NCBI RefSeq assembly: GCF_014202975.1 | Contig: NZ_JACHHZ010000003.1 | Location: forward strand, 186,001 to 250,000 | Direction of reading: 5' to 3' | Length of the DNA: 64,000 nt | Source of the DNA: Povalibacter uvarum | Lineage (GTDB): Bacteria; Pseudomonadota; Gammaproteobacteria; Steroidobacterales; Steroidobacteraceae | Part shown: one piece after another, positions 27,308-35,182 of the stretch | Numbering within the stretch: position 1 is the stretch's first letter | Layout: the number at the start of each line of letters is the position of its first letter | Program-made: the position numbers and the translations under genes | Notes under the pieces: model-generated | Told to the model about the DNA's origin: nothing | Seen by the model: the letters and a program-made list of their open reading frames with translations, nothing else | The model's database searches: none

Positions 27308-28202
27308 CTTCCGCCTCGTAAACGATCACCGCATCGCCCGTGATGCGCACGCTCTGAGCCACCTTGCCTGACGATTCGACTTCCACGTCGACGACGCCTG
27401 GCCGGCGCACCCACTGTCCCTGCTGACCGCGGAAAACGACGTTGCCGTTCTTCGGCTGCAGCAGGCCGTGATTGACGAGATACACGCCGAGCATGCCGTG
27501 CGCATTGCCGCTGACCGGATCTTCGGGAATGCCGAGCGCCGGGCAGAACATGCGCGATTCCGTGCCGTCGCCTTCCGAAGTCGGGCTGAGCGCGAACACG
27601 AAATACCCCTCGGCGCCGACATGCGGTGTGAGGCGCGTGAGCTCTTCGAAGTCGGGTTTCAGCGAGTCGAGCAGTTCGGGTGAACGCAATCCGATCAGCA
27701 GCCGCGACGTGCCCTTGGTGAGGATCTGCAGCGGGCAGTCGTTGTGCAGGCTGGGGCTCGAGATGCCGAGCGCATCGAGAACCTGGCGTCGATGATGGTC
27801 GGGGATCACCGGACCGAGGGACGGCGGGCTCTGGCCGATCGACACGCGCAAGTCACCCTGGATTTCCGCGACCTCCACTTCGACCACGCCGGCGCCGGTG
27901 CGCTGGCGCAGCTTGCCGGTCGGTTTGCCGTCGACTTTTGCACGCACGTATTGCGCCGCGATCGTCACATGGCCGACGAACGAAGCCGGATGACGCGGCG
28001 TGAAGTAGCGGACCTGCATGTCGTGATCGCTGCTCTCCGCTTCGAGCACGAAGCCGGTTTCGCAATTCACCTCCGTGGCGATGGTCTGCATCTCCTCTTC
28101 GGACAGGTGATCCGCGTCGAGCACGACGATCGCGGGATTGCCGCAGAAGCGCTGACGCGTGAATGCGTCGACATGGAACAGCCGACAGCGACGATTCGAC
28201 AT
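27297..28202 (-). CDS. PhzF-family isomerase
   Basis: The start at 28202 gives MSNRRCRLFHVDAFTRQRFCGNPAIVV, the family opening; an upstream in-frame extension lacks similarity. The 301-residue protein shows both halves of the PhzF/diaminopimelate-epimerase fold. The first half has the putative catalytic Glu in NCETGFV, and the second has the characteristic DPVSGNAHG segment. PhzF itself acts in phenazine synthesis, but no other phenazine genes are visible, so this is probably an uncharacterised isomerase. Confidence 0.88.
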   Translation of the reverse strand: MSNRRCRLFHVDAFTRQRFCGNPAIVVLDADHLSEEEMQTIATEVNCETGFVLEAESSDHDMQVRYFTPRHPASFVGHVTIAAQYVRAKVDGKPTGKLRQRTGAGVVEVEVAEIQGDLRVSIGQSPPSLGPVIPDHHRRQVLDALGISSPSLHNDCPLQILTKGTSRLLIGLRSPELLDSLKPDFEELTRLTPHVGAEGYFVFALSPTSEGDGTESRMFCPALGIPEDPVSGNAHGMLGVYLVNHGLLQPKNGNVVFRGQQGQWVRRPGVVDVEVESSGKVAQSVRITGDAVIVYEAEVKV

Positions 28203-28347
28203 AGGAACCTGGAGCCTCAGATAAGAACGAAAAGGATGGTGTCCCCCTTCGGGCGTTATGGCGGAACTTACAAAGAAGAGCAAGCGGGAAGGGCATTCTG
28301 GCGGGGCGCGCTATCAATGGCTGCGATGCGCGGCTATACTCGCGGCC

Positions 28348-28465
28348 GCCTTGGGGTGGCCCTGACTTGGGCCTGAGATGCCGAACGCGACGTGTCATTG
28401 GGATGGTCGCTCATCGGTGGACCCGTTGAACCTGATCCGGTTAATACCGGCGTAGGGAGCAGGTC
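28348..28465 (+). ncRNA. TPP (THI-box) riboswitch
   Basis: All conserved blocks of the thiamin pyrophosphate aptamer are present in order: a GGGGTG start, CCTGAGATG at about 28372, then ACCCGTTGAACCTGATC at 28421-28437. It ends with CGGTTAATACCGGCGTAGGGA up to 28458. The spacing fits the P2/P3 and P4/P5 arms. It lies about 80 bases before a TonB-dependent receptor and a thiamin salvage operon, so TPP should reduce expression of that operon. Confidence 0.97.
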
Positions 28466-28467
28466 AT

Positions 28468-28491
28468 GCGATGCATTTCTTTTTGCATCGC
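28468..28491 (+). promoter_or_regulatory. Hairpin in the riboswitch expression platform
   Basis: GCGATGCA at 28468-28475 and TGCATCGC at 28484-28491 form a perfect 8-bp stem with a T-rich loop, immediately after the aptamer. There is no clean T-tract after it. It could be part of a terminator/antiterminator switch or an arm that competes with the aptamer's closing helix. The receptor's ribosome-binding site (AGGAG at 28537) is further downstream. Confidence 0.55.
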
Positions 28492-28547
28492 GCTCGTTTC
28501 TCACTGCTCCCCTCGCCTTGGCCGGATCTTCGCTTCAGGAGAACCGG

Positions 28548-30662
28548 ATGATGCGTGCGCGTATGTTGGGAATGGCGGTGTCGTTGGTGCTGGCTGCGAA
28601 TGCATTCGCTGCCGCGGATGACGTGCTGGAAGAGGTCGTCGTGACCTCGACGCTGCGCAAGCAGGCGCTGGTGGAGGTGCCGGTCAGCATCACGGTGCTC
28701 GATCAGCAGCAACTGCGCGATGCGGGCCAACAGCACTTCGAAGACGTTCTGACGTCGGTGCCGAACCTGCATTGGGCCGGCGGGACATCGCGGCCCCGCT
28801 ACTTCCAGTTGCGTGGAATCGGCGAGCGCGAGCAGTACGAGGGCGCGCCCAATCCTTCCGTCGGCTTCCTGATCGATGGCATCGATTTCAGCGGCATCGG
28901 CATGCCGGCGACATTGTTCGATGTCGATCGCATCGAGGTGCTGCGCGGTCCGCAAGGCATGCTCTATGGCGCCAACGCTCTCGCAGGTCTCATCGTCGTG
29001 CGCAGCGCCGATCCGCAGTCCGAGTTTGGCTTCAGCACCGAAGCGTCGATGGGCGACTACAACAGCGAATCGCTCGGCGCAGTGGCGACCGGACCGGCCG
29101 ATGCATTGGACTCATCCTGGCGCGTCGGCGTGCAGCGCTATCGCAGCGACGGGTTCCGTTCCGATCCTTACCTCGGGCGCGATGACACGAACGGTCGCGA
29201 CGAGCTCACCGCACGGGCCAAGTGGCGCTGGCAGCCTTCCGAAACGACGACCGTCGATCTCACATGGCTGCATGCGGACATCGATAACGGCTACGATGCC
29301 TGGTCGATCGACAACTCGCGCCGCTCGCTCGCTGACCGCCCAGGCAAGGATGCGCAGAAGGCCGATGGCGGTTCGCTGCGGGTCGAAACTTCAGCGGGTT
29401 CGCTCGGCTCGCTGACGATGATCGCCGCGCTGTCCGACTCGGATGGCGAATACAGCTTCGATGGCGACTGGGGCAACGCGGACAGTTGGGCGCCTTTCAC
29501 CTACGACTATTTCTATGAAGCGCTGAGCTCGCGGCGCGCGCGCAGTTTCGAAGTGCGCCTCGCGTCGCCGGAGTCGGCAGGGATCGAATGGCTCGTCGGA
29601 GCGTACACGCTGGATCTGGACGAGCGCATCGACGAGATCAGCGTCGGCGAATACATCGATCCCTTTACGCCGGAATACTCGGGCTCGTCCGACGATTCGC
29701 TGGCGAGCCGGTACGACGCGCGCAACGTCGCGATGTTCGGCCAGATCGAAGGCGCGTTCGACGAGCGCTGGGGCTGGTCGTTCGGCTTGCGTGCCGAAGA
29801 GCGCGATGCCCACTACCGCGACAATGGATTGCAGGGCGGCGACGTCCGGGAAACCGATGCTCGCGAGACCGATCGCATGTGGGGCGGGCAGGCGACAGTG
29901 CACTTCGATCCGCAGCAGAACACGCGTTTGTTTGCGACGCTGTCGCGAGGCTACAAGGCCGGCGGCTTCAATCTTGGTCGCGCCGCAACGATTCAGGAGC
30001 GGTTCGAGCCCGAGTACCTGTGGAGCATCGATGTCGGCGCCAAGGGCGAGTGGTTCGAGCGACGCCTCTACGCGGATATCACCGCCTTCTATATGAAGCG
30101 GGAAGACATGCAGGTCGCAACCGGCTTCCAGCTCGATCCGATCGGCGATCCGAACAGCTACCTGTTCTTCACGGACAACGCCTCCGGCGGACGAAACACG
30201 GGTCTCGAGGCGAGTGTGCGCTGGCATGCGACACGGCAGATCGAGCTCGGCGGCTCGCTCGGTCTGCTTTACACGCGCTACAGCGGTTTCCGGCCCGAAG
30301 GCGAAGATGTCAGCGATCGCGATCAGGCTCACGCGCCTGAGTATCAGCTGGGCCTGAACGCAACGTGGCGCTCGCCGCTGGGCTGGATGGCGCGTGTCGA
30401 TTTCGCCGCGATCGACGACTACTACTTCGACGTGCCGCCCAACAACCAGCGCGCGGATGCTTACTCGCTCACTCACTTGAAGGCCGGCTACGAGTCAGAA
30501 ACCTGGGCCGTCTATCTCTGGAGTCGCAACGTGTTCGACGAGGACTACGCCGTCCGTGGCTTCTACTTCGGCAACGAGCCGCCGAACTTCGAGGACAAGC
30601 GATACATCCAGCTCGGCGACCCGCGTCAGGTCGGCCTGACCGTGAAGTGGTCCCTTCAGTAG
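28548..30662 (+). CDS. TonB-dependent receptor, TPP-riboswitch controlled (thiamin uptake)
   Basis: The start at 28548 follows AGGAG by 6 bases and yields a signal peptide (cleavage after AFA, about residue 22). The open frame upstream runs through the riboswitch and is not coding. The 704-residue product has a plug domain (EEVVVTSTLRKQALVEVPVSI, LRGIGERE, VLRGPQGMLYGANALAG) and a 22-strand-type barrel with the YKAGGFN region. Ligand specificity is inferred from the riboswitch and from the YkoF-like, PnuT and kinase genes behind it. Thiamin or a phosphorylated or precursor form is the likely cargo. Confidence 0.92.
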   Translation: MMRARMLGMAVSLVLAANAFAAADDVLEEVVVTSTLRKQALVEVPVSITVLDQQQLRDAGQQHFEDVLTSVPNLHWAGGTSRPRYFQLRGIGEREQYEGAPNPSVGFLIDGIDFSGIGMPATLFDVDRIEVLRGPQGMLYGANALAGLIVVRSADPQSEFGFSTEASMGDYNSESLGAVATGPADALDSSWRVGVQRYRSDGFRSDPYLGRDDTNGRDELTARAKWRWQPSETTTVDLTWLHADIDNGYDAWSIDNSRRSLADRPGKDAQKADGGSLRVETSAGSLGSLTMIAALSDSDGEYSFDGDWGNADSWAPFTYDYFYEALSSRRARSFEVRLASPESAGIEWLVGAYTLDLDERIDEISVGEYIDPFTPEYSGSSDDSLASRYDARNVAMFGQIEGAFDERWGWSFGLRAEERDAHYRDNGLQGGDVRETDARETDRMWGGQATVHFDPQQNTRLFATLSRGYKAGGFNLGRAATIQERFEPEYLWSIDVGAKGEWFERRLYADITAFYMKREDMQVATGFQLDPIGDPNSYLFFTDNASGGRNTGLEASVRWHATRQIELGGSLGLLYTRYSGFRPEGEDVSDRDQAHAPEYQLGLNATWRSPLGWMARVDFAAIDDYYFDVPPNNQRADAYSLTHLKAGYESETWAVYLWSRNVFDEDYAVRGFYFGNEPPNFEDKRYIQLGDPRQVGLTVKWSLQ

Positions 30663-30681
30663 CCCTCTTCGGAGTTCGTTC

Positions 30682-30927
30682 ATGCGCACCGCAATCGAAA
30701 TCAGTCTCTATCCGCTCGATGCCGACTACATCCCGCCCATCAAGGCGTTCATCGATCGTCTCAACACCTATCCGGAGCTGCAGGTGACGACGAATGCGAT
30801 GAGCACGCAGATCGCCGGCGAGCACGCGCGTCTGTTTGAAATTCTCGGCAAAGAAACGGCGACGACGTTCGCGGAGGCGGGGCGCAAGGTGTTTGTGATG
30901 AAGGTACTGGGAGGCGGAGCGGGGTAG
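30682..30927 (+). CDS. YkoF/MTH1187-like thiamin-binding domain protein
   Basis: An 81-residue ferredoxin-fold-like protein (AIEISLYPLDADYIPPIKAFID, then VTTNAMSTQIAGEH). This resembles half of YkoF, the thiamin/HMP-binding protein of thiamin salvage systems. It has no signal peptide, so it is cytosolic. A GGAG element sits 8 bases before the ATG. It lies 19 bases after the receptor gene and 4 bases before pnuT, inside the TPP-controlled operon. It may bind pyrimidine or thiamin moieties as a carrier or sensor; that role is inferred. Confidence 0.85.
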   Translation: MRTAIEISLYPLDADYIPPIKAFIDRLNTYPELQVTTNAMSTQIAGEHARLFEILGKETATTFAEAGRKVFVMKVLGGGAG

Positions 30928-30931
30928 CTCA

Positions 30932-31561
30932 ATGTCCGACCTCCTCGCCCAATTCGCCGCCACGAGCCGCTGGGAGCTCTTCGGCGCCGCCGTCGGCCTC
31001 GCGTATCTGCTTCTGGCGGTTCGGCGCAATCTGCTGTGCTGGCTCTGCGCCTTTGTAAGCACCGCCGTCTATCTCGTCATCTTCGCGAAGGCCTCGCTGT
31101 ACATGCAGTCGGTGCTGCAGGTGTTTTATCTCGTCATGGCGGTGGTCGGCTTCGTCGAGTGGCGGCGAGGGCGCAGCGACCAGGGCGAAGTCCTGATTCG
31201 GGAATGGACCTGGCGGCACCATCTCCTCGCTGCCGTGCTGGTTGTGATTGCCACGCTGGTGAACGGGTGGCTCCTCGCGAAAACCGATGCCGCGGCACCT
31301 TATGTCGACTCGTTCGTGACGTGGGGCAGCGTCGTTACGACGTGGATGGTGGCGCGACGGGTCATCGAGAACTGGCTCTACTGGATCGTCGTTGACGGCG
31401 TCGCGGCGTGGCTGTATTTCTCCCAGGGTCTGTTGTGGACGACTGTCCTGTTCATCATTTACCTGGGAATCGTGATCCGCGGTTATTTCGCCTGGCGTCG
31501 CGAACTTCTCGTTCAACGAGCCGCGGAGAGCACCGTGCCAGTCCATCATGTCGCAAGCTGA
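30932..31561 (+). CDS. pnuT: PnuT, thiamin-specific PnuC-family transporter
   Basis: A 209-residue inner-membrane protein with about seven hydrophobic segments. PnuC-family marks are FVEWRRG near 71 and ENWLYWIVVDG near 150. PnuC carries nicotinamide riboside, whereas the riboswitch-linked branch (PnuT) carries thiamin, which is trapped by phosphorylation. Here the kinase gene overlaps its 3' end by 14 bases, which fits that facilitated-diffusion and trapping mechanism. Confidence 0.9.
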   Translation: MSDLLAQFAATSRWELFGAAVGLAYLLLAVRRNLLCWLCAFVSTAVYLVIFAKASLYMQSVLQVFYLVMAVVGFVEWRRGRSDQGEVLIREWTWRHHLLAAVLVVIATLVNGWLLAKTDAAAPYVDSFVTWGSVVTTWMVARRVIENWLYWIVVDGVAAWLYFSQGLLWTTVLFIIYLGIVIRGYFAWRRELLVQRAAESTVPVHHVAS

Positions 31562-32336
31562 AGCGACCGCCGCCCTTGCCAGTATCGATGCGAGCCGGAT
31601 CGAGAGCGTTCAACGCATCAAGCATGGGTTGACCAACGAGAGCTGGCTGATTCGCACCGTGGCCGGTTCGTACGTCGTCCGGCTCAGCAACACCTCGGAA
31701 GAATCGCTGCAGATCAATCGTGCGAGCGAGGCCCGCATTCTTGAAGCTGTCGCGGCAGCGGGCATCGGGCCGGAAGTCGTTCGATGCGACCCATCTGCTC
31801 ATCTGCTCATCACCCGCTACGCCGGCAAGACATGGGAGCCTGCGCAGGCCTTCGAGCCCCAGAACATCGATCGCATCGCGGACCTGCTATGGCGCCTGCA
31901 TTCGCTGCGGCCGCCTGACGATATTCATGTCGTCGACCTGCATTCCGTTGTGCGCGGTTATCTGCGAACGCTCGATGAGCGGGGCGCCGCCGTCACCGCC
32001 GGTACGAAGGAGCTTCGCGAGAGGGCGCTGCAGATCGCAGCGACATTGCAGTCCGACGCAAATACGTCCCTATGCCACAACGACGTTCACGCGCTCAATA
32101 TCCTCGACGGAGGTACGCTGCGGCTGATCGATTGGGAGTACGCCGGACTCGGCCAACGGCTGTTCGATCTCGCTTCGATCTGCGTCTATCATGCATATCG
32201 CCGCGAACAGCGCGAACGGCTGCTGCGACGCTATGCAGTCCGTTACGAGGACGATCTCTGGAACCGACTCGAGCTGTGCTGTTGGCTGTTCGATTACGTT
32301 CGCGATCTGTGGACCGCCGTCAGAGAGTTGCAATAG
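31548..32336 (+). CDS. thiK: Thiamin-kinase-like phosphotransferase (APH/choline kinase fold)
   Basis: A 262-residue aminoglycoside-phosphotransferase-fold protein. The N-lobe has SIRVQRIKHGLTNESW-type residues after a short leader, then the catalytic loop CHNDVHALN near 183 (the HxDxxxxN motif) and the metal aspartate in IDWEYAG near 202. ThiK phosphorylates thiamin to thiamin monophosphate. The assignment rests on the fold plus its place in a TPP-riboswitch operon right after pnuT, so another small-molecule kinase cannot be excluded from sequence alone. Confidence 0.85.
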   Translation: MSQAEATAALASIDASRIESVQRIKHGLTNESWLIRTVAGSYVVRLSNTSEESLQINRASEARILEAVAAAGIGPEVVRCDPSAHLLITRYAGKTWEPAQAFEPQNIDRIADLLWRLHSLRPPDDIHVVDLHSVVRGYLRTLDERGAAVTAGTKELRERALQIAATLQSDANTSLCHNDVHALNILDGGTLRLIDWEYAGLGQRLFDLASICVYHAYRREQRERLLRRYAVRYEDDLWNRLELCCWLFDYVRDLWTAVRELQ

Positions 32337-32339
32337 CCC

Positions 32340-32657
32340 ATGCCCAGCATTCACGTCACCGATATCTACGGCGAGGAACACACGGTCGAAGCTCCCGCGG
32401 GCAGCAAGCTCATGGAGGTGCTGCGGGAATACGAGTTCGGCGTAGCAGCAAGCTGCGGCGGCTTCTGCTCCTGCGCGACATGCCATGTCTACGTCGATCC
32501 CGCCTGGATCGGCAAGCTCGCTGAGATGCAGTACGACGAACGCGAACTCGTCTCGATCCTCTCGACGTACAAACAAGGCGCGTCCCGTTTGTCCTGCCAG
32601 GTCCCGTTCACCGAGGACCTCGACGGCATCAAGGTAACCGTCGCTCCGGAAGAATGA
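32340..32657 (+). CDS. [2Fe-2S] ferredoxin, adrenodoxin/Isc type
   Basis: A 105-residue ferredoxin. Cysteines 39, 45, 48 and 86 fit the C-x5-C-x2-C...C cluster pattern of adrenodoxin, putidaredoxin and Isc ferredoxins; an extra Cys43 lies inside the loop. It begins 3 bases after the kinase stop, so it is probably the last gene of the thiamin operon transcript. No reductase or P450 gene is nearby, and its redox partner is unknown. Confidence 0.9.
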   Translation: MPSIHVTDIYGEEHTVEAPAGSKLMEVLREYEFGVAASCGGFCSCATCHVYVDPAWIGKLAEMQYDERELVSILSTYKQGASRLSCQVPFTEDLDGIKVTVAPEE

Positions 32658-32665
32658 GATCACTG

Positions 32666-32735
32666 TCATTCCCGCGAAAGCGGGAATCCATGCCTTTCGA
32701 GCCTTCAGATGGATCCCCGCGTTCGCGGGGATGAC
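32666..32735. repeat. Inverted pair of REP-like hairpins (BIME-like)
   Basis: Two hairpins, ATTCCCGC-GAAA-GCGGGAAT (32668-32687) and ATCCCCGC-GTTC-GCGGGGAT (32713-32732), are inverted copies of one another. Matching flanks, GTCATT...ATCCAT and ATGGAT...GATGAC, allow the whole 70 bases to fold into one long structure. The core is shared with the hairpin at 5603-5622. It lies between the ferredoxin gene and the convergent Lrp-type gene and may act as a bidirectional terminator. Confidence 0.8.
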
Positions 32736-32755
32736 GGAGCGCTAACCGCCCTCCG

Positions 32756-33217
32756 TCACCGGATCGGCAGCTCCTTCGACTTCTGCACCGTCCGCAACGC
32801 AAAGCTCGAATGGATTCGCGCGACTGCCGGCAGTCGGGTGAGATGCTTGCTGTGCACTCGCTCGAAGTCGGCGGTGTCCGCGACGACGACGCGCACGGTG
32901 TAATCGTAGTCGCCCGTCATCAGGTAGCACTCCATCACTTCGGGAATCTTGCGCACGGCCTCTTCGAACTTGCGCAGATCGACTTCGTCCTGGCGGTCGA
33001 GCGTTATATTCACGAACACATTCACCGGGCAGCCCGCGCGCTGCTGATTGATGCGTGCCGTGTAGCCTTCGATGAGGCCGGATTCTTCCAGTGCGCGAAT
33101 CCGCCGCAGGCACGCCGACTCCGAAAGGTTCACCCGCTCCGCAAGCAGGCTGTTCGTGATGCGGCCATCGAGTTGCAGCGCCTGCAGGATGGCGCGATCG
33201 AAGCGGTCGAGGCTCAT
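32756..33217 (-). CDS. Lrp/AsnC-family transcriptional regulator (likely controls ald)
   Basis: The start at 33217 gives MSLDRFDRAILQALQLDGRI, the typical Lrp opening. The 153-residue protein has an N-terminal winged helix-turn-helix (about residues 4-60, LSESACLRRIRALEESGLI) and a C-terminal RAM effector-binding domain (about 70-145, with GDYDYTVRV). It is divergent from alanine dehydrogenase across a 137-base gap, the usual arrangement for an amino-acid-responsive activator of ald. Alanine response is inferred. Confidence 0.9.
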   Translation of the reverse strand: MSLDRFDRAILQALQLDGRITNSLLAERVNLSESACLRRIRALEESGLIEGYTARINQQRAGCPVNVFVNITLDRQDEVDLRKFEEAVRKIPEVMECYLMTGDYDYTVRVVVADTADFERVHSKHLTRLPAVARIHSSFALRTVQKSKELPIR

Positions 33218-33354
33218 ACGCAAGAATCCTTCACTTTCCGGTCGATTGATCGAAGATTCTGCCACAAAACCTCGGGTTTGAACTGAATTGTGCAAGTTTC
33301 CCCCGCGCTGCGGCTTTTACTGTGGTGGCACTCATCGTCACCCCGAGGATCCGC
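33218..33354. promoter_or_regulatory. Divergent lrp-ald intergenic region
   Basis: This 137-base gap separates the divergent regulator and ald genes. It is locally AT-richer around 33240-33300 and includes the imperfectly symmetric stretch CGAAGATTCTGCC. It is the expected place for Lrp-type operators and both promoters. I could not define a clear palindrome or -35/-10 pair by eye. Confidence 0.4.
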
Positions 33355-34479
33355 ATGCGTATCGGCGTTCCCAAAGAGATCAAGAATCATGAATACCGCG
33401 TGGGTCTCGTCCCGGCCGGCGTGCGCGAGCTGGTCGAAGCAGGGCACGAAGTTCTGATTCAGAGCACGGCGGGTGCCGGTATCGATGTGACTGACGCTGC
33501 TTATCAGGCAGCGGGTGCGAAGATCGTGGCGACTGCCGCTGATGTCTTCGCTGCGGCGGACCTGGTCGTGAAAGTGAAAGAGCCGCAGCTCGCCGAGTGC
33601 AAGATGCTGCGTCGTGGACAGACGCTGTTTACGTATCTCCACCTCGCCGCGGATTCGGCGCAGGCGAAAGCGTTGATGGCTTCGGGCGCGACTGCGATCG
33701 CGTACGAAACGGTGACCTCAGCTGATGGTTCGCTGCCGCTGCTCACGCCCATGAGCGAAGTCGCAGGCCGCATGTCCGTGCAGGTCGGTGCTGCATCGTT
33801 GCAGAAGGCGAATGGCGGATTGGGTGTATTGCTCGGCGGTGTGCCCGGCGTCGCACCCGCAAAGATCGTGATTCTCGGCGGCGGCGTTTCCGGTACCTGC
33901 TCCGCGGAGATCGCGGTCGGCATGCGCGCCGATGTGACGATCGTCGACAAGTCGCTCAAGCGTCTGCGTCAGCTCGATGCGATCTTTGGCGGCAAGCTGA
34001 AGACAGTTGCTTCGACCGCCGAAGCGATCGAGTCGCTGGTCACCCAGGCAGATCTCGTTGTCGGTGCAGTGCTCGTCGCTGGCGCTGCTGCTCCGAAGCT
34101 CGTGACCCGCGCGATGGTCGGCAAGATGAAGAAGGGCGCGGTCATGGTCGATATTTCGATCGACCAGGGCGGTTGCTTCGAGACGAGCCGTCCGACCACG
34201 CACGCCGAACCGACTTTCGTGGAAGAAGGTGTCGTGCACTACTGCGTTACGAATATGCCGGGCGCGGTGCCGCGCACGTCGACGTTCGCTCTGACCAACG
34301 CGACGTTGCCGTACGTGAAGGCTCTCGCAGCTCATGGTACGCAGAAGGCGCTGGCACTCGATCCGCACCTGCTCAATGGTCTCAATGTGTTCGAAGGCAC
34401 GATCACGCACGAAGCAGTTGCGCGCGATCTCGGCCTGCCGTATCGCCCGTATCACGTGTCGCAGGCACACGCGGCATAG
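33355..34479 (+). CDS. ald: Alanine dehydrogenase
   Basis: The start at 33355 yields MRIGVPKEIKNHEYRVGLVP, the canonical N-terminus. The 374-residue length is standard. Substrate residues are seen in the KVKEPQ segment near 72-77 and the HLAADSAQ segment near 95. The NAD-binding Rossmann motif ILGGGVSG is near 171. The enzyme interconverts L-alanine and pyruvate plus ammonium using NAD. It is divergent from an Lrp-family regulator and ends at a strong terminator. Confidence 0.96.
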   Translation: MRIGVPKEIKNHEYRVGLVPAGVRELVEAGHEVLIQSTAGAGIDVTDAAYQAAGAKIVATAADVFAAADLVVKVKEPQLAECKMLRRGQTLFTYLHLAADSAQAKALMASGATAIAYETVTSADGSLPLLTPMSEVAGRMSVQVGAASLQKANGGLGVLLGGVPGVAPAKIVILGGGVSGTCSAEIAVGMRADVTIVDKSLKRLRQLDAIFGGKLKTVASTAEAIESLVTQADLVVGAVLVAGAAAPKLVTRAMVGKMKKGAVMVDISIDQGGCFETSRPTTHAEPTFVEEGVVHYCVTNMPGAVPRTSTFALTNATLPYVKALAAHGTQKALALDPHLLNGLNVFEGTITHEAVARDLGLPYRPYHVSQAHAA

Positions 34480-34516
34480 CGTTTTCTGTTCCCGCTGTTT
34501 CCTTGAAACCCCCATT

Positions 34517-34543
34517 GCCCGCTCCCCGAGCGGGCATTTTTTT
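34517..34543 (+). terminator. Rho-independent terminator after ald
   Basis: GCCCGCTC (34517-34524) and GAGCGGGC (34528-34535) form an 8-bp GC-rich stem with a 3-base loop. An uninterrupted run of seven T follows at 34537-34543. It lies 38 bases past the ald stop and ends 15 bases before the rhomboid gene. Confidence 0.93.
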
Positions 34544-34558
34544 GGGCATACTCCGGGG

Positions 34559-35170
34559 ATGCCCGATCGCATTACGCCCGTCAATAAAGCGCTCATCCTC
34601 GTCAATATCGTCGTTTTCGGCCTGCAGTATCTGCTGGGCGCCGTGATCGAGATTCAGTTCGCGCTGTGGCCGCCTCAGGTCGAGCGATTGGGTGGTCCGC
34701 CATTCCAGGTTTGGCAGTTGCTGACGTATGGATTTCTCCATGGCAGCTTCATGCATCTTTTCTTCAACATGTTCGCGCTGTTCATGTTCGGCTCGGACAT
34801 CGAGCGGATCTTCGGGCCGCGGCGATTCCTGATCTACTACCTCACCAGCGTCGTCGGCGCGGCGGCCATGCATCTGATCGTCGTGAGCTACGCAAATCTG
34901 CCGCCGGGTCCGGTCGTAGGCGCATCCGGCGGCGTGTTCGGCATCCTGCTCGCCTTCGGTATGGCGTTCCCGACGCGCAAGCTGATCCTGATCCCGATTC
35001 CCATCCCGATGCCCGCGTGGCTGTTCGTCACGCTCTACGGAATCATGGAACTGGTGCTCGGCGTCACGCAGACGTCGCAAGGTGTTGCGCACTTCGCCCA
35101 CTTGGGCGGCATGGCGACGGGATTCGTGATGATCCGCTACTGGCAGGCGCAGAGCCGGCGCCGGCAGTAA
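34559..35170 (+). CDS. Rhomboid family intramembrane serine protease
   Basis: The start at 34559 is chosen because upstream sequence is the ald gene and terminator. The 203-residue protein has about six membrane segments. Typical rhomboid marks are FLHGSFMHLFFNMFALFMFG near 58-77, the catalytic serine in GASGG near 120 and the catalytic histidine in HFAHLGG near 180. It would cleave transmembrane substrates in the inner membrane. The substrate is unknown. Confidence 0.92.
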   Translation: MPDRITPVNKALILVNIVVFGLQYLLGAVIEIQFALWPPQVERLGGPPFQVWQLLTYGFLHGSFMHLFFNMFALFMFGSDIERIFGPRRFLIYYLTSVVGAAAMHLIVVSYANLPPGPVVGASGGVFGILLAFGMAFPTRKLILIPIPIPMPAWLFVTLYGIMELVLGVTQTSQGVAHFAHLGGMATGFVMIRYWQAQSRRRQ

Positions 35171-35182
35171 CCGGACAGGACT

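Noticed and set aside
27297-28202. Phenazine biosynthesis cluster
   Set aside because: A single PhzF-family gene without any other phz genes is not evidence of phenazine production.
28392-28547. N-terminal extension of the TonB-dependent receptor
   Set aside because: This stretch is the TPP riboswitch and its platform; the ATG at 28548 has a good ribosome-binding site and gives a signal peptide.
32666-32735. Possible CRISPR array
   Set aside because: Only two inverted hairpins with no regular spacers or cas genes; better explained as a REP/BIME pair.
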